DNA of 9,524 nucleotides from DATFMP01 sp041477795. Its GTDB lineage: Bacteria; SAR324; JACQKK01. The notes under the pieces are model-generated. The model did not search any database. It was not told where the DNA came from and saw nothing but the letters and a program-made list of their open reading frames with translations. The stretch is from NCBI GenBank assembly GCA_041477795.1, contig JBGOUY010000162.1, forward strand, positions 1 to 9,524, given 5' to 3'. The translations under genes were made by a program, and so were the position numbers. Positions 7,267 through 9,524 of the stretch are shown here, piece after piece. Position 1 is the first letter of the stretch. Each line of letters opens with the position of its first letter.

Positions 7267-7334
7267 CGCCCGCTCCCGCCCGGCCGGCCGGCTCCGCTTG
7301 TAAGCAGCCTCAAACCGACCCAGGTCAGCGCGTC

Positions 7335-7380
7335 GGGGGCGCTGCCCCCAACACCCCCGGCAGGGAGCATTGCCCCCTGC
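7335..7380. repeat. double GC inverted repeat between binding-protein and permease genes
   Basis: Two stem-loops lie in tandem. GGGGGC (7335-7340) pairs with GCCCCC (7344-7349) over a 3-base loop, and GCAGGG (7360-7365) pairs with CCCTGC (7375-7380) over a 9-base loop. GGGGGCGCTG recurs partly at 7391-7399. The arrangement resembles dispersed GGGGC-loop-GCCCC intergenic palindromes of high-GC Pseudomonadota. In the operon mRNA it would follow the binding-protein stop, where it could protect the upstream message. Confidence 0.5.
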
Positions 7381-7484
7381 ACCCGATTTGGGGGCGCTGA
7401 GTTTTCACAGCACCCCTGCGAGGGGGGCGCGGCGGGACTTGTTCCCCCGCATGCTGTAGCTGCGGTGGTTGGCAGGGCACCGCC

Positions 7485-7544
7485 GTTCATGGCCCTGCTG
7501 TTCATGGCACCGCTGTTCATGGCACCGCCGTTCATGGTGCCGCC
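7485..7544. repeat. four tandem 15-base units across the binding-protein stop codon
   Basis: Units start at 7485, 7500, 7515 and 7530, each beginning GTTCATGG and ending in CNGCT or CCGCC, with 1-4 differences between copies. On the minus strand each unit carries the CCATGAAC that supplies the binding-protein stop. Because 15 is a multiple of three, the same frame meets a TGA in every unit. This looks like slippage duplication of the gene's last codons. Confidence 0.8.
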
Positions 7545-9151
7545 CAGTGGGCTTCCGGCAGGTGCTCGAAGCCGCCGGAGGGATGGAGCCGGAAGCCGGC
7601 CAGGTCGCGCGCGACCACCGCCACGTTGTTGTTGTGCCACAGGCTCAGGTAGGGCAGCTCCGCATGCACGATGCGCTGCACTTCGCGGTACAGCGCGGCG
7701 CGGCGCTGCGGATCGGGCGCCCCGCGCGCCTGCTCCAGCAGCGCATCCACCTTGGCATTGGCGTAGCCGCCGCGGTTGCGGCCGTCGGGCGGGCCATGGT
7801 GGGAGTCCAGCAGCTCGGAGAGGAAGTCCGGATCGGACACGCCGATCCAGCGCAGCGAATAGAGCTGGAAGTTGCCCGCGCGGATGTCGCCAAAGAAGGT
7901 CGCCCACTCGTAGGAGCGCACGTCCACGTCGATGCCCACCTGGCGCAGGTCGCTCTGGATCACGCGCGCCTGGATCACGGCGGAGCGATCGGTGCTGGTC
8001 TTGTAGCTGAGCCGCAAGCGCCGGCCGTCGCGCAGGGGATAGCCCGCCTCGTCCAGCAGGCGCGCGGCCGCCGCCGGGTCGTAGGGCCAGGGCTTGAGCG
8101 AGGGGTCGGCGGAGGGGCTGCCGGGCGGCATCAGCCCGCTGGCGCGCACGGAGTGGCCGAGCTGGCGCCGCTCGATCAGCACATCCACGCGGAGGGCCTG
8201 GGCGATGGCGCGCCGCACGCGCACGTCCGCCAGGATCGGATCGCGCAGGTTGAAGCCCAGGTACTGGTAGGACAGCCCCGGCGCCTCCAGCAGCGTGTAG
8301 CGCCGGCTGAGCGGCGGGCGCTGCACCAGCGCCAGCTTGTCCAGCGGCAGCTCGTTGATGGCCAGGTCGATGTCCCCCTTCTCCAGCTTGAGCAGGCGCG
8401 TGCTGTCGTCCTGCACGATCTTGAAGACCACGCGCGCCACGCCGGCCGGGTGCGGATAGGCGTCGTTGCGATCCAGCTCGATCTCGCCCACGGCGCGGCG
8501 GGCGAAGCGGAAGGGGCCTGTGCCGTTCAGGTCGCCCCAGGGCGTGGGCACGCCGTCCGGCTGGCGCGAGAGCACAGGCAGGATCAGGTGCGAGAGGAAG
8601 CCCGCGTCGGGCGCCTTGAGCGCCACTTCGAAGGCGAGCGGGCCGGTCTGCTGGAGCGCGGCGATGTCCTCGCGCAGCGTGGCACCATAGGGCGAGGCCA
8701 CCTCCGGCGCCAGGAAGCGCTGCAGCGTGTACACGGCGTCGGCGGCCGTCAGCGCCGCGCCCGCATGGAAGCGCCGCCCGGCGGGCAGCGTGAAGCGGTA
8801 GCGCGTGGGGCTGAGCTGTTCCCAGCGCGCCAGGCCCGGCTGCACGCTCAGGTCGTCGCCGAGCTGGACGAAGGTCTCGAAGAGGAGCTGGTGCGAGATG
8901 CGCACGCCGTCGGCATCCGCGGCACGCAGGGGGTCCAGCGTGGCCGGCTCGCTGCCCAGCATCACCACCAGCGGCCGCTCGGCAGTGCCTGCGGCGCCAG
9001 CGGCGGCACGGGCGCCGGCAGTGAAAGCAGCCAGCGCGGCCGGGAGCAACAGCGCCAGCAGCACGGCGAGAGTCCCGCAACGGCGGAACCGATGGAGCGG
9101 CGTTGCTGCCCGCGTAGGCCGGGGGCGGTGATCGAGAAGCGCGCACATCAT
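7532..9151 (-). CDS. family-5 extracellular solute-binding protein of an ABC importer
   Basis: Periplasmic receptor of about 539 residues, typical of DppA/OppA-class proteins that hand peptides, nickel or related ligands to DppB/DppC-type permeases. A Sec signal peptide is visible: basic HRFRR, a Leu/Ala core (about 27-43) and an ARA cleavage motif near residue 49. No lipobox is seen, so the protein should be soluble. Family features follow: LVVMLGSEPATLDPLR, LTAADAVYTLQRF, a GTGPFRF block, YLGFNLRDPILADVRVRRAIAQAL in the middle, and near the end GYANAKVDALLEQAR with LPYLSLWHNN. Start options are GTG 9163, ATG 9151 and ATG 9148; AGG lies just before the two ATGs and best suits 9148 by spacing. 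It is the first gene of the importer operon, and an AT-rich candidate promoter lies upstream. The 3' end is embedded in a 15-base tandem repeat. Ligand unknown. Confidence 0.9.
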   Translation of the reverse strand: MMCALLDHRPRPTRAATPLHRFRRCGTLAVLLALLLPAALAAFTAGARAAAGAAGTAERPLVVMLGSEPATLDPLRAADADGVRISHQLLFETFVQLGDDLSVQPGLARWEQLSPTRYRFTLPAGRRFHAGAALTAADAVYTLQRFLAPEVASPYGATLREDIAALQQTGPLAFEVALKAPDAGFLSHLILPVLSRQPDGVPTPWGDLNGTGPFRFARRAVGEIELDRNDAYPHPAGVARVVFKIVQDDSTRLLKLEKGDIDLAINELPLDKLALVQRPPLSRRYTLLEAPGLSYQYLGFNLRDPILADVRVRRAIAQALRVDVLIERRQLGHSVRASGLMPPGSPSADPSLKPWPYDPAAAARLLDEAGYPLRDGRRLRLSYKTSTDRSAVIQARVIQSDLRQVGIDVDVRSYEWATFFGDIRAGNFQLYSLRWIGVSDPDFLSELLDSHHGPPDGRNRGGYANAKVDALLEQARGAPDPQRRAALYREVQRIVHAELPYLSLWHNNNVAVVARDLAGFRLHPSGGFEHLPEAHWAAP

Positions 9152-9202
9152 ACCTGCGCGCACCGGAATACTTCATTTGGACTATACAATGAATGAATCG
9201 CA

Positions 9203-9230
9203 ATCATATAAGGTCTACAAACTCTCTTAA
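9203..9230 (-). promoter_or_regulatory. candidate sigma70 promoter for the importer operon
   Basis: On the minus strand TTAAGA (9225-9230) and TATGAT (9203-9208) are 16 bases apart, matching consensus at 4/6 and 5/6. The pair lies about 50 bases before the binding-protein start, in AT-rich DNA where such hexamers arise more easily by chance. The -35 overlaps the stop codon of the neighbouring AT-rich gene. Confidence 0.35.
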
Positions 9231-9524
9231 GGCGCACCTTCTGTCTTCTTAAACAAATTATCCATTATCTCGGACAATCCAGGAACATGACTTTTAACAA
9301 TATTGAAATCAACAATCTTGAATGCAAACTCGTCAGATCGAACACCATCAGATGACTCAATTGGTAGAATTATCTTGAAAGACTTTCCCTTCAATGCAAT
9401 CCGCTCACTTTCAGATGTTGGTAGGATATCGGAAAATCTCCATCCTGAGGAAGTCAGGTCGACATTTGACTTTGGAATTATTGCATCATTGATGAACGAG
9501 TTAGGCGCGACACTACTTGGCACT
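9227..9524 (-). CDS. hypothetical protein, AT-rich, C-terminal part (5' end outside window)
   Basis: The minus-strand frame is open from the right edge to the TAA at 9227-9229, about 98 residues. The first in-frame GTG at the edge is probably internal, so the gene continues beyond the window. I do not recognise a family. The visible sequence is hydrophilic with mixed strand and helix character: SSGWRFSDILPTSESERIALKG, then KSFKIILPIESSDG, DEFAFKIVDF and a C-terminal helix SEIMDNLFKKTEGAP. There is no signal peptide or membrane segment in this part. G+C by hand count is 33% in 9241-9300 and 37% in 9301-9360, far below the neighbouring genes, and codons often end in A or T. This suggests recent transfer. 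It reads in the same direction as the importer operon, 75 bases upstream of it, but is unlikely to be part of it functionally. Confidence 0.6.
   Translation of the reverse strand, partial: VPSSVAPNSFINDAIIPKSNVDLTSSGWRFSDILPTSESERIALKGKSFKIILPIESSDGVRSDEFAFKIVDFNIVKSHVPGLSEIMDNLFKKTEGAP

Noticed and set aside
7485..7544. Tandem units as a CRISPR array
   Set aside because: Units are contiguous 15-base copies without spacers and lie over a coding end.
7469..9196. 575-residue plus-strand open frame
   Set aside because: Antisense to the binding protein; no recognisable domain and shadow-like composition.

Overview
The window is GC-rich bacterial chromosome, apart from the last ~350 bases. Codons end mostly in G or C. 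The genes are a Feo iron importer behind a Fur-like operator, a crotonase, a membrane acyltransferase and an oligopeptide-type ABC importer. Together these suggest a high-GC Pseudomonadota, perhaps beta- or gammaproteobacterial. No rRNA or other taxonomic marker is present, so this is inference.

Layout. At the left edge (1-266, +) is the 3' end of a gene whose product ends in a HIRAN-like domain. A short, uncertain minus-strand frame (250-417) converges on it. The iron block follows on the plus strand: a candidate promoter (441-469), a 21-base Fur-box-like palindrome (472-492), feoB (563-2593), and a FeoA-domain gene (2590-3075) that overlaps feoB by 4 bases and carries eight cysteines in its N-terminal 41 residues. 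From there to the right end everything is on the minus strand: an enoyl-CoA hydratase/isomerase family gene (3113-3913), a PlsB/PlsC-like acyltransferase (4139-5101), and a three-gene importer cluster transcribed right to left, namely binding protein (7532-9151), DppB-type permease (6349-7266) and DppC-type permease (5456-6352). At the right edge (9227-9524, -) is the 3' end of an AT-rich gene of unknown function.

How the genes fit together. FeoB and the FeoA-like protein should form a ferrous-iron uptake unit under Fur control, translationally coupled through the GTGA overlap. The importer cluster would bring peptide-like or other family-5 ligands across the inner membrane, but no ATPase gene lies next to it, so the energising subunits must be encoded elsewhere. 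The crotonase and acyltransferase both act on acyl-thioesters or acyl chains, but they are 225 bases apart and need not be co-regulated.

The gaps are rich in structure: three strong hairpins downstream of the permeases (5280-5398), GC inverted repeats between the binding-protein and permease genes (7335-7380), and four tandem 15-base units straddling the binding-protein stop codon (7485-7544). The sharp fall in G+C near 9160 suggests a boundary with acquired DNA. I found no CRISPR array, transposase, tRNA or rRNA. I also found no clearly new multi-gene system; the most distinctive items are the Cys-rich FeoA fusion, altered active-site motifs in the two lipid-related enzymes, and the intergenic repeats.
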